Assembly: GCA_964057225.1 (NCBI GenBank)
Contig: OZ059894.1
Location: 15,220,476 to 15,284,475 of the forward strand
Source: Auanema rhodensis
Taxonomy: Eukaryota; Nematoda; Chromadorea; Rhabditida; Rhabditidae
Direction: 5' to 3'
DNA length: 64,000 nt
A model generated the notes under the pieces. The model saw only the letters and a program-made list of their open reading frames with translations, did no database searches and had not been told where the DNA came from. Shown here in pieces: positions 49,346-62,017 of this stretch (position 1 is the stretch's first letter; each line of letters begins with the position of its first letter). Made by a program: the position numbers and the translations under genes.

Positions 49346-51153
49346 TTAGAAAGTACAATTCACTTGACGTTGCTGTGATGTAACATGGAATGCTGGACCA
49401 TGAGCAGGTAATATCCATTCAGCCTACGATATTATATGAATTCAAATTATAATATAACAAGATTATGATTAAACTCACTTCACATAATACCATGGTTCTT
49501 GATTCCATGGTTCTTTTTGATTTATTCCAGAATTCTTCGTCTCCTTTCTTTACCTCACTTCCACTTATAAATAACGATCCTTTAAATATGTATATTATTT
49601 AATCATATTTTTTATAATTTAATATTTAAAATAGAAATTGAAACAATAAGCTTGTTATCTATGTTTTGGTTCAAGTTTTGTTCAAGAAATTTTTTTTGCA
49701 AATACCAGATATAGCAACAATTCCTAAAGATGGAACATTGCGAGCTATCAATGCTATTGAGTGATCTGTTGGTCCTGGTGTGGCTAATAGAAATGTATTT
49801 GGAGAACAGATTTCAACATGAACACCCTGAAATACATATGTATGTAAATCTTATAATCAGAATTAGAAAATAATTTAATAACAATATTTCATGACGCAAT
49901 GAAATAATTTCTTTTCTTAAATCATAATGTACATATGAATACGTGCAAGATTAATAATATATATTTAAGATACTGGAAGCTATATAGACTAGACAGACAT
50001 CATATGATGAGTTTAACTTAATTTATTATTAAATTAAATTTTTTTTTGTTTTTTGAAAGGAAATTTACTTTAATTCTGAGAAATGACAAAGATAATAGCT
50101 AACCTCTTCAATACCTCCACGTACAAGATGTTCTTTATATATGAAATGACGCTCAAATATTATTTGAGCTTCTGGGAATAGATTCAGATTACCAAGAAAT
50201 TGAGGTTGAGCTGAGGTTATAACCACGAATTGAATATCACGAGGTGATATTCCAACCGAATTCAAATCTGAAATGTTACTGGGATGAATATGATCAATGA
50301 AACAATAATTACTTTGTAAAATTTCATGTTTCTGATGTGGCATACCAGTGTTGACGACAATATTACATCTTGTATCTCTTACAACTACAACGTTGGAAGA
50401 CAAACGTAAAGATGAGGAAAAGTTGCCTGGTTGTTGATGAGGTGAAGCTAGAAGAGTCAGAAGCGTAGCTGATTCTGGATCCTAAATGATGATAAATAAT
50501 TATAACAAATGGTCAAAGGTTGATGTTGCTTACTGTAGCTGAATTCAATCTTCGGAGATGTGTAGTTCTTGGAGAGAACGTGCTTCCAGTAACAATAGCG
50601 TTAGTTTCCTCTGTAAATAAGAAACAAAAAAAAAAGATTTTAATTTTACAAAATTAATTATACCATGTTCAGGAACTTTCATTAATACGTTGTAATCGAA
50701 TTGAGAAGCAGAAGAAGAACCAGAACCAGAATACTGCTTCCAGTAATCAGGTATTGTTCTCTATAAACAGTATAAAACTTTCAAATAAAATTATTATGAA
50801 GATTACAGATGTGGCAGGCGGACGTCTAGCAAGCAGTTGAATTAACAATTCTTGTGTTCCACAACACAGATAGTCTTGACCGTCTTTTTGACAAAATGCC
50901 ATTTGACCTCCAGTTTGTACAATACAGGGATCTGGTTGACCCTTGAAATAGAAAAAAAAAGTTGTTGAATATACAGAAATATTTCAAATTAACATTAAAA
51001 ATATAAATAAAGCTAATAAAGTTATAAACTTACAGGAAGAGTTGGAACACACCTCATCAATGCTAAAGTATCACGATGTCTAAGTTGTGTTAATCCTCGT
51101 TCACATGTCGATACCAATAATGGCAATAAGAGGTATAAGATATGAAACAACAT
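49346..51153 (-). CDS. Secreted metallo-beta-lactamase-fold protein (MBLAC1-like), metal motif lost
   Basis: Eight exons (51153-51034, 50941-50807, 50760-50664, 50610-50534, 50481-50104, 49826-49706, 49579-49479, 49423-49346), about 368 residues. The signal peptide ([17 protein letters not shown]) is followed by a Cys-rich segment (PDPCIVQ...[15 protein letters not shown], about 42-70) and then an MBL fold: [61 protein letters not shown] and [12 protein letters not shown]. The position of the HxHxDH zinc motif (normally THGHxDHVGN) reads [10 protein letters not shown], so all four ligands are gone, while the C-terminal HGP is kept. A hydrolase function is therefore doubtful; a binding or regulatory role is more likely. 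The ATG directly abuts a TTTTCAG acceptor, a likely trans-splice site. Confidence 0.85.
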
Positions 51154-53181
51154 CTGAAAATAGATAAACGATTGAATATGAAATGAATTCATGAAGATTT
51201 TGAAAGAATTTGAATTTACAACAATAGATGATTGAGCCGAAGATCTGATGAGAAGAATCTATGTGAAAAGGTATATCAGCGCTCAAGAGTTTTCTTTTCT
51301 TTCGAATGGGTCATTGAAGAATTGAAGTGAAAGAACTGACAAACATTTCAGATTATCTCTTTTTCAATCTAGTTTCATATCATTCAAATACTTTTTTGAT
51401 GCTCATAAACACTTAGGAATTCTAATGCTAATCTCAAAAACTTGACCAAAGAAATCAAAGAACCTAGGAAACGAAATCTTCCTGTTCTTAAAAGAAAATA
51501 ACGGATTGAAGTGAGAACAAAGGTTTAAAAATACAATATAATTAGTTATATTAGTTAAATATTTATATAATTAACTCTTATATAGTTAGTATATTATTAA
51601 TTAAATACAGATTACTGATTATCAGTTTGATATATTCTATATACATATATGTCTAATCGCTAAGTTTTATCAATAACTTAGAAAAAACTTGAATATTTAA
51701 GAATTTGAAGATAAGCTTGATAATAAGAAATCATTAAAGTGCATAGAAGAAAAGAAAAAAAAATGAAATTGTGGGAATGAAAACAAACAAAAAAAGTTAT
51801 CAATGAACATTGGGTGTTAAGTGCTCATCATAGGCATCAGCAGCAACAGCATCATCATCATCATCATCTTCTTCTTCTTCTCACCTAAGTCTGTGTACAC
51901 CATTTGACCGGATATTTGCAGCCAAAGTGACCGACAATTGACCAAACAAATAGAGGTGAAAGGTAGATGAGAAGACAATAGATTGAACTAAAGCTGATCG
52001 GCAACAGCAACAACAGTAGTTGTACTTGTTATTCTTATGAACAAGGATAAATATACATCATCTATATATTATATTGTATAAGATGCTCTTCAACGTTTAT
52101 AGTTAGCAGATATACAAATATGCAAATAAATATTTTTTTACATCGAATGTTAGTATATAGACGATATAGTAAATGAATAAAACTATATAATAATAGAATA
52201 CAATATATTTTTTTAAAATATAATAAAGTATTAAAATTAATAATTTATTTTAATATTTAAATTATATTTTAATATATTAAAAAGTAAACCATAAAAGGTG
52301 TTTAAGTATAAGCTTAGGTTTATCCACTGCCTATAGTTAGGCTTATGCTTACCCATTACCTAGAGTATTTGAGGTTTTTTTCAGACTCAAAAGTTTAAAA
52401 AAATAAAAAGATTTGAAAATTTTGGGGTGGCAACAAATGCACTAAAATATATTAAATATTATATTTATCTCATAATTTTAAGTCAATTAACTCTGATATC
52501 AACTACATGAAGCTTAACAGCCAAGTGAGTCTGTAATGCACTTATCATTCATGGATCGTCTAACAAAGGAAAAACATGGTTTATTGAAAATTTCTTAAAT
52601 ATTCCTCTAAGAAGAACGATTTCTTAAGATAACCTTGTAATAGTAAGTTGGCTCATTATCGGAGATTAGAAGAGTTTGAGTCCTGTCCATAGTCCTACAA
52701 ACTGATGTATGTAATTCTCTTAATCTTAAGTGAATGAAGAAAAATGAATGTTTATTTTTTAAAAATGAAAACATTCTTATTTCATTCAATTTCTAAGACC
52801 ATATTCATGTAATTCTTCAATCTATCTTCTCCCCAAATCGAAATTTTAAATCAAACATCCATCTTCAGTATGTATTCATGCATGAGAATAAAAATCTAAC
52901 AAAGCTACGTTTCTCTAAATTTCTAGGAAAATATTTAATTTTGTCTACAATAAAGGTAATTTTGAAATTTTTTTAAAATTGTATCTATGTATTTAAAAAA
53001 ATTTATTGTAAATAAAATAATTAATGTAGTTTTAATATAAATATGCCTGTATGTATATAATAATTTTGTTTAAGAAGAACAAACATAAAACAAAAATTTC
53101 TTTTCTCCATTCCAAATTTCTAAAAAAATTAAAAAAAGAATTAAGTTCTTCGTATATTATTTCTTTTTTTAATTCAAAAGA
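51154..53181. other. Divergent intergenic region
   Basis: About 2 kb, AT-rich, with a compound (CAG/CAT/CTT)n microsatellite at 51837-51881 and no supportable gene. It contains the promoters of the MBL-fold gene and receptor B. Confidence 0.55.
51837..51881. repeat. Compound trinucleotide repeat (CAG/CAT/CTT)
   Basis: CAGCAGCAACAGC followed by about five CAT units and five CTT units, in an intergenic region. Confidence 0.85.
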
Positions 53182-54650
53182 ATGAGATCATCGCTTGTTT
53201 ATACTTTAATAAGTAAATTCATTGTAAGTTTATTTATTAAAAAATCATAATTATTATAAAAATATAAATTAAGATAGAGATAGTAGGCATTTTCTGTCAT
53301 TCTTCTCTTCTTCTTAGTTATGCACGTTCTGAAGATTTATCAAATCCTTTTAATATAATTAGTTGTTATCGATCTATACTGAATATTTCTGCATTAATCA
53401 TAGAAATAATCTTAGATTCAGGATTTGTATTTCAGTTAATTTATATAAAAAATTTAAAAAATTGAAATATAATATGTTTCAGTTGGCCATCACATATAGT
53501 ATATTTTACTTATTTAAGTAGTAACACAGCTAATTTTCAATTAACATCATCTGAAGCACTTTTTGCTATGAATAGGCTTTTAGCTCTTCTATATTGGAGA
53601 AGATTTAGTGATCTTTTCAGTGGAACATCTACAAAAGTAAAATATATTTAACAAATATTCTTAAGAATAAACATAAATATTTAAGATTTTTTTATTAATT
53701 AATTTTTTTATTATTGTATCTTTAACATATGTACCAGTTATAATTAAAAGTATGTTAACTATAACTATATAATTATATTTTTTATTAAAATTTATTTAAG
53801 AATGCTATAAAATTCCAAATATTATGATATTAATAGCTGATTTAAGTAATCAGGAAGTTTGTGTTACTGTTGATTCACTTTTTGTTAAACTTTGGGGATT
53901 TCCAACAATAGCTTTCAGTGTTTTGGCAAATTTAATGACATCAGGCTATTTAATATTTTATTATGTAAGTTTAGTTTTCTATACTATATATTATATATTA
54001 TACATTATATAGTAAATATCTTAACTATACGGTATTTTTCTAATTAAACTGTACTCTTTATATTTTCAGATAAATATAAGAAAACAAAGATTTGTCTATG
54101 ATAAGCAAATGAAACATAATGTTCAAATGTTTTTAACATGTTTTTTTCAATCATTGATGTGGCTTATAATATTTTATATGAAATATCAATGTCCAGGAGA
54201 ATTTGAAATGCAATCAATTGTTTTAATGTCTCGTCATCTAATTGAAGGGTATATATTTATTTTTTTAAAACTACATACAGTCCTGTGCGATGAAAGTCGG
54301 ACACCCACTAGAAATCCTTATATCTTTTCAGACAAACTACAAAAATTCAGAAAAAAATATAATTTGAGTATTAAAAATGATAATGAATTCAGAAAAAATG
54401 TAAAATAATCAAAAAATCATGTTTAAAAGTATTTTTATGTATTAATTATATTGATTTTAAGATTATTATTCTGTTGGCTTAATTGGAAGAATGTAAGAAA
54501 AGTTTTATTAGGCAATAGAAATGTAAAATATTTTAATATAATCATATATTTTTCTTATAAACTAAATTATAGCGTAATGGAAATGTGGTGACTATATCAA
54601 CTCATCCAGCAAATGTCACTACTGCAAACGTCAATAATAAAATTATATGA
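53182..54650 (+). CDS. Nematode chemoreceptor-like 7TM protein (B)
   Basis: Eight exons (53182-53212, 53284-53434, 53483-53636, 53686-53749, 53801-53964, 54070-54248, 54462-54522, 54573-54650), about 293 residues. Hydrophobic helices are separated by short loops. EALFAMNRLLALLYWRRF marks the end of helix 3, as in receptor A (NLLAINRLIAIAFW). The long loop before helix 5 carries Cys (EVCVTVDSLF), helix 6 is MFLTCFFQSLMWLIIFYM, and the last helix HLIEGLLFCWLNWKN again parallels FIEGIIFCII of A. A short Thr/Asn-rich tail follows. The exon 1 to exon 2 join (donor at 53213, acceptor at 53283) is the least certain. Family: nematode serpentine receptor, subfamily undetermined. Confidence 0.75.
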
Positions 54651-56401
54651 TATACATACTTTATATAATTTATATACTATGTATATATGTATATAGAATA
54701 AATAAGTTTTAAATAAAAATATTAAATGTTATATATGGTTTATGCAAACAAGGAGGAAAGAAGTAAAAGTATTTTATAACTAATCAAAGATTATATGAAA
54801 TAGTTTTATAACTATATACTTGTACGTGTACATATACATATATAGTATATATAGTTAAAACACTTATATATATATTAATAATATATTAGATTTATTAGAT
54901 ACAAATAGATATATATATATATATTTTGATATTACTATACTGTTATTTAGAATTTTATACTGTAAATAAGAAAATTTTAAGATATATCTATATCTGTCTA
55001 TCATTGTACGTACATACATGTATGTATCTACTTACGTGTATTGTAATTTATGAAAAAGTTTGAAAAATACAAATTTACTTTCAATAATGTGTTTTCTCAT
55101 TTAAAAGTTTAAAGTTTATTATTTTACGTGTAAAATAAAACTTTTCATGAGATTCAAAAAAAAAAAAAAGAAATCTATTTATACAACTTTCAAAACTTCA
55201 AATTACGGTAATTGGTTGTTTGGGTTACGGTATACATACATACATGTATATGTTTCGAGGGAGGGAGGGAGGGAGGGAGTAATTCATATTATATAGTTTC
55301 ACATGGAAACCCTAAGAAAAACAATAAATATATACATTTTGTGTATTTTTTGAAGAAAAACTAAAAAATTCTAATAATAGTATACATGTAAATCTTATAT
55401 ATATTTGTATATTTGTATATTATATTTATCTTAAAAATATAAAAAAAAATATAAGAAATGAATAATAAATTGACTTTTTCTTTGTTTATTAATTATATAA
55501 TATTATTATAAATGAATAAATATATATAAATAACTGTACTATGCACTATGATTGAATTAATCTTAAAAGAAAAATATAAAATTTTGATATTATTGTAATA
55601 AAATACTTTTATTTTTAAAAAAAAAAATCTTTTTTTTAATTATATATTTATTCAATAGGTGGAAACAGGAAGTTTAACAAAATTATTTTTGTTTTTAGCT
55701 GTTGTATGTCATATACATACTATATGAATGTATGTATGTAGATACATACATATAAAGAAAGAAAGATATTATAAAAAATATAAAAAAAGTATAAAATAAT
55801 TAAAAATGAAATCACGTTTTTCATATAAAAAAGTTTTGAACTAAAAACATGGAAACGGAATTTTTTGTACAAGAATTTCAAGAAAATACTCAGCAAATCC
55901 AAGATCTAAGTATCATTCTTGATTCTCGCAAGAAACTAGTATAAGTATTTCCTGTTCATAATAATTATTATTTCTCAAACAAGAAGAAAAAAAGTAAAAG
56001 TTAATTGAAAGTGATGTGTTCAAAGTCTCCGGTCACAGTTCATCGAATTGACTTGAGATTGAAGAATAAATGCTACCTCATATGGCTTGTCTACTTACTA
56101 CTTGATCTTCTTTTGTATTTCTGGATAAGTGCTCAATTTGAATCGTCCAGTCTCGCACTCAAGCAATAGAACTGGTCTCACTTCGTCCGACTATATAAGG
56201 ATATAACTGATGTTTCATCTTCATATGTTATTTTAATCTATTATATATCTCCCTCATTTTAATGAATACTTTCACCTGTCACGTTTGTCCTCTTTGATTA
56301 TCAGTAGTTTTCAATGAAATCTTGCCTTCATACGTAACTTTCTTCTAATTGTAGCTTTGATTGGAAAATTGCTTCAAATGATCTTATAGTTATATTAGGA
56401 A
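54651..56401. other. Intergenic region with simple repeats
   Basis: About 1.75 kb of very AT-rich DNA with many ATATGTATAT-type runs, a (GGGA)n repeat at 55257-55279 and alternating TATG/CATA repeats at 55725-55752. The last 400 nt, less AT-rich, is the likely promoter of the next gene. No gene seen. Confidence 0.55.
55257..55279. repeat. (GGGA)n microsatellite
   Basis: Five to six GGGA units, the only G-rich run in its neighbourhood. Confidence 0.85.
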
Positions 56402-57558
56402 ATGAAAAGACTTCTAATAGCTGCCCTTCTTCTGCCAGCTTTTGTGACCTGTCGTGGCCGTTATGAGTTCATTGATGATGCAGACCTTCCGGCATTTTAT
56501 AGGTAAAGTTATAAATAAAGCATACTTTGCAAAATTGATATTATCAAGTAAAATGGTAAAATTCATACGATTATTCCATAATAATTGGTAAATAGTACTA
56601 GTAAATAGTTTTAACTAATACTACAGAATTAAAAATCACTTTGATCATTGCAAAAAAAATTAATTTTTTTAGTTTAATCGTATTATTTCTGCAAAATTCT
56701 ATGAGTTATTGGCTTTATTATTAAAATATTAGTAAATAACAATTTTATAAGAAATATATTATATGTATAATACATTTCAAAAAAAGAAATCAAATCAACC
56801 ATTCAATTCTACATCTTCAGCATGAGATCAGCCCAGTTAGCTCAACAGGCGCAACAACAGCAGCAGCTGCAAGTTCAAGTTCAAACATCTGCGTCCTCGC
56901 CAGTCGGACAGTACTCTCCATATTATCATTATCCATATTACCAGCCAAGCGTAGTTCAAGCCAGTGATGTAATCTAAAAATGTATTTGAACGTATATTTC
57001 AGACATATTCATGTTTCAGGCTGTACAAGTATTACCTACAACAAATTATAATCCATATTTACATTATGCACCACCAACTTCATTCCGTTCGGGTAAGTAG
57101 CAAGAGCTTAGAAAATCATTCTTATCATTTGAAAACTATTTTTGCACAAATTTCGTAAATGTTTATCAAAAATGACTAAAAATAGAATAACAACGAATAT
57201 ATGGTCGTCATATTTGAATAGATATGAAATTATAATTAAATAGCTTGTAAACCGTTGAAAAGAATTTTGCATTTTGATGCAAATGTCTACGAGAGCTCAT
57301 AAAAAAGGAATTATTAAATCAAATTATAGATGTTTGCTCATCAAATATATACATTTCTGTATAATAGCCCATATAAAAATTTTTTTTCTCCAAAATTCTA
57401 TATAAGAAAATAATTTTTTACTCTTTTTAGCGGCCACTAATCCCACCTTTATTGCTGCAACGCCAACACAACCCAGAACTTTGACGACGTATGGTCCATA
57501 TTCGCCTTATTTCTCCGGAATTCAGCAGATGACAGCCCGAAATAAGAAGAAATCATAA
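56402..57558 (+). CDS. Small secreted Gln/Tyr/Pro-rich protein
   Basis: Four exons (56402-56502, 56821-56968, 57020-57092, 57431-57558), about 149 residues. A signal peptide (MKRLLIAALLLPAFVTC) precedes an acidic EFIDDADLPAFY, a poly-Gln block (QLAQQAQQQQQLQVQVQ), Tyr/Pro-rich repeats (SPYYHYPYY, NPYLHYAPP, YGPYSPYFS) and a basic C-terminus (ARNKKKS). Low-complexity secreted proteins of this kind occur among nematode cuticle, pharyngeal-lining and prion-like secreted proteins; which one is not clear. Codon use here is more GC-rich than its surroundings. Introns 1 and 3 are long (over 300 nt). No family recognised. Confidence 0.78.
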
Positions 57559-58723
57559 AAGAAACAGAACGATATCATTGAGGAAGAAGAAGCCATAGAT
57601 GACAGTTGTTAGATTTTTCCATTTTTTATATGAAAAAAAAAACTTTTTTTTCTATTTTTTTGTTAAAAAAAGAAGAAGTGAAAACACGACATCATGTGTA
57701 AACATTTAATTAATAATTTCATAGCCATTGAACATAAGTTAAATAACCAAAACTAACTAACATATCCTCATATATCTTTTAATGTACAAGATATGATCAA
57801 TAGATATATTTTACTATATACATATGTATAGTTTTTTTATAATTATTTTTGAAATAATTATAAATAGAGAACGTTATTTATATTTTCAAAATTACAACCA
57901 TACATAGCGTGGGCAATTTTAAGAATAAAAATCACATGACGTCTACATACATAGTTAGATAGATAGATAGATAGAGATACATGTACATGTATACTATTAC
58001 TACTATTAGTACTATATATGGACATTGTAGACATACATACGTATAGAGAAATATATATTAATATTTTGAAATTGAGTTCAAATGAACTTACTTCATTAGT
58101 TATTCAGTTTTAATAATAATATTCAAGTTTAGGTAACTCAACAAGCACATTTCAATCACATTATTAGTCAGTTAAGATATCTTATTGTAATTTTAATTAA
58201 TGCATATGAGTTTTCAAATATTATAGTTAATATCTAATAACACAAAAAATAATAATATATTGAATATTTGAAAGTTATTTCATATAATCTTAAATAAAAA
58301 TTTGTTTAAATTTAAAAAATAAAAAAAGAAGAATAATTAATGAAACTTGTTTAATACATATACATATGTAGTTAACATTTAAATGTGTTTAATACTATAG
58401 TCTGTGAAGAAGAAAAATAACTTAAATATATAAATATAAATATATAAGTTTTTTAACTATACATATATATTTTTTTTTCACAAAAATTAGTTATATGAAA
58501 GCGAATTGGAGAAAAAAAATGATTTTGTTTTCTTTTCGTAGTATATGAAAAGTTGGCTGAGTATCGCATAACTCAACCCGTACAATGTTAAAAGTATGAG
58601 AATTAACAACAAAAATAAATTTAAAAAAAAAGAAAAATAAAGATTAAAATAGTTATTTCTCTTATGTATATTATATATATATATAATGCAGCACAGAATG
58701 TATGTGGCGCAATGATTACAATC
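57559..58723. other. Convergent intergenic gap
   Basis: About 1.2 kb, very AT-rich, with a (GATA)n run near 57955-57975 and repeated ATACATATGTA motifs. No gene seen; 3' regions of both neighbours. Confidence 0.6.
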
Positions 58724-59210
58724 CTAATACAGACCACATCCTTGAAGATTTGCTTGTATAATCATATCAATTACACTATCCAATATCATTTGAACTTGAT
58801 TAGTATCGGTAGCACATGTCTGATGCATATAAATAGTTTTTTCCGGATTAGCATTTAATCCTTCAAATTTTTCTTCTATATATTTAGTAGCAGCTTCATA
58901 TGATTGTTCACCTGTAAATAATATTATTATAGTAAATAATTTTAGTTAAATCAATATAAAATGTATTAACAAAGAGAAAAAGAACAAAAAAATTCCCTTT
59001 CTTGAAGACTATTTTCATTTTTGCTTTTTCTAGAAATTTTGTTCAAAGCGTAAAGATTGGAAAATATAATAGTTTATGTAATAACAGACAAGTCTCATTG
59101 GGATTTTAAATATTATCTAGAAGAAATGATTCCAGACTGTACTTTTATTGTATTTACATGGAGGGAGACTATTTGTGTATTTATATCCCAAATTATACTA
59201 AAACCTTATA

Positions 59211-59255
<45 letters not shown>

Positions 59256-62017
59256 AACAATAAATCAGTTCAGACAGCTTACATCTAAAATGACTATGAA
59301 ATCATTACAAATAGTAACTATATCAATGTTGTCATTGATCAAAAAGTTTCAGAGAGTATATCAGACAGAGAAAGATACAGAGAAAAATAAAAATTTTTAG
59401 CCTTATTTTCCTGTCGGCAATTTAATTGGCATCTTGATTATCTTGAAATGTAGTGATGATGAAAAAATGAAATAAAAAAGAGGAGAATAGCAGTCTCCAT
59501 GGAGATACCATTGAATGTGCCACTATCAAGCTCATAATATTCTTTGTTTACGGCCTTTGACAACGAAAAGACTTGATAAAATATCTTGAAAGTTTTATAC
59601 GCTTAGAGGAAAACAAACTATATTAGAAGACTGAAGGCAACAAATGTTTTATAGTATGTTTTCTGATGTTTCATTTTTGAAACAATATTAAGGCTTGTTA
59701 GTAGATAAGCACGTATTATTGTTTTTAGGGATATCGATAAGTATTTCCTCCCTTCCTTCACTTTTTCTTTCTTTCTTTCCTTTTTTACTCTAAGCTTGAG
59801 TATCTTATCACACTAATCTCTCTGTATCTTCTTTTTAAGTTCAATCCTTATACTTCTTAATCAAATGTTTGGAAGAAAAGAAGTATAAGCACAAAGTCTT
59901 GTAATTCAACAACTGATTTGGATGAAATTAATTCTTGAACAGTTTTTTTTTTTTGCAATTATCCAAAACAAACCTTTATAGTCTGGAAAAGCTGATGTTA
60001 TATTTGATCTTTTAATTTTTTCTGCAAAAAGATCTTTCTTGTTTAAAAAGAGAATCATAGAAGTATTTATAAACCATCGACTGTTACATATCGATTCGAA
60101 TAATCTCATCGATTCTACCATACGATTCTGAAGAATTATTAATTTATTTTCTATATGACATATAACCTTTTCATACCGTAGTTTCATCTTCAAATAAAAC
60201 TTGATCATATTCAGAAATAGCAGCTATGAAGATAATGGCATTAACATCTTCGAAACAATGAATCCATTTTTTTCTTTCAGATCTTTGTCCACCTACATCA
60301 AATACTCTGTAAATATCATTTATCAGACACCAATTGCAACTTTAAAAAAAAATGTTTCAAACCTGAAATCAACATTTTTCATTTGGAACTTCACTTCGAC
60401 GATACCCGTTGTCTTAATTCGAGACAATAGGATGTCTTGTTCTGTTGGCTTGTAATCCGAAGCAGCTATCCGCTCTATTGATGATAAAAAGCTGAAATAT
60501 TCAATATTAAAGTATTTCATGATGTACAATCAATTTTAATTGTTATTTTGATTAAATTTTCAAAATGATTAAATCTTTTTTTTTTCTATTGCAAGAGATG
60601 CATTAAATATCAAATATACACATATATATATATATATATATGCATATGTAATGCTAATACATAATATAATTTATGGGAAAATTACTTGAAGCATTATTAA
60701 TCAACTTCAACCTGATGTGAACGAAGATTGGAGTAAGAGTTAAACTGAATGATCAAAATTCGTTGATTTTCTTATTCATTTGTTTCAAATTAGAATCGAA
60801 TGATAATATGAAACATACTGAACGCCACTCTCAGTAAATTGAAATTCATTTCCACGGTTGACAGCTTCTTGTGAAACTCCTTTATCAGCCCACAGACTCT
60901 TCATAGCTTTTGCTAGTTCGGGCGAAAACGGCTCCGTTTCTTTGCCAGCTTTCACGGTGTCCAATACCACACGAGCGTCAGACTATAATATAATCAGAAT
61001 TGTAATGAAGACAACAGTTTTTCTTGAAAATTGTATATTTTTTTCGTTTAAATCAATGAAAACAATCTGTTTAATAAGAAAATGAAATAGAATCATTTGA
61101 ATAGAACTAAATGTGAATGAAATCACAAGAATAATATGCATCTTTGAACTTCTTTTTATAACTTAAAGCTACTTTTTTTAACCAAATAAGGATTTTGTTT
61201 TTGCTTTTGCTTTGTAGATAACTACAAATATATTTAAATTATACTTTAGATCAGCATAATTCACAGCAAGTTCACCTTGAATTTTGATTTCATTTTCTAC
61301 GAATTCTCTCATAATTATTTTTATGAAATTTTTTTTTCCGACTCAATTCATATAAATTATAAAATATATATATATAATACAAACCTCTAAAGCTGGATTA
61401 GAAAAAGGAATATTCAAAGAATTCATAGCTCTAAGAATTTGGGCCATGGCTTGAACGGTATTGTTGTATACAACACCCCTTTGTTGATCTGATTCTTCTT
61501 GTGAGAATCCATGAGCATGCAAAATCCTAAAATTATTTTCATTTAAAACAAAAATTAAAATAGAAAATTATGTTTCAAATAATTATGAAAAATTTATTTT
61601 CCATTGATTACCTCATTTGTTTCAGAACTGTACTTTTCCCGCATTCTCCAGCTCCTGAAATTATGCAACAATACTACAACTTGAAAATTAAAACGAAAAT
61701 GCTGCAGCATTTTTTAGAAAGTTTTGAATTTTGGTCAATTTTCGTGCGATCTCCCTTTTTTTCACAAGGAGGCAAAAAATAAATTTAATTCACAACATAT
61801 TCCAACATTAGATAAATACATTATGCATTAAATTCATGAATCATTCTTGTATGTATTATAAATAAATGTTGCAGTTAAAGTTTTAAAAAGGCTATTTACC
61901 TAATAGAAGAAGCTTGACAACCTTCTGCTGAGCAATATGACCTTGCATCATCTCCTTGTCAATGGCTTTGCTCTTTTGAGCCAATTCCTTTTCTTCTTGA
62001 GATTGACACATACCCAT
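58724..62017 (-). CDS. gpa-3: Heterotrimeric G-protein alpha subunit GPA-3
   Basis: Membrane-bound GTPase of sensory neurons; in C. elegans GPA-3 acts in chemosensation and dauer signalling. Eight exons (62017-61900, 61654-61612, 61526-61385, 60982-60819, 60491-60363, 60306-60177, 60127-59974, 58911-58724), about 355 residues, the family length. All G boxes are intact: [16 protein letters not shown] (switch I), [14 protein letters not shown] (switch II), NKKD and TCATDT. The N-terminus MGMCQS provides Gly2 for myristoylation and Cys4 for palmitoylation. The C-terminus ends NLQGCGLY, as I recall for GPA-3, with the Cys that pertussis toxin modifies in Gi/Go proteins. Long introns 3, 4 and 7 (roughly 330-1060 nt) contrast with the short introns elsewhere. 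Confidence 0.95.
59211..59253. repeat. (CT)n microsatellite in a gpa-3 intron
   Basis: About 20 CT units in the long seventh intron of gpa-3. On the coding (minus) strand it is a GA run. Confidence 0.9.
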
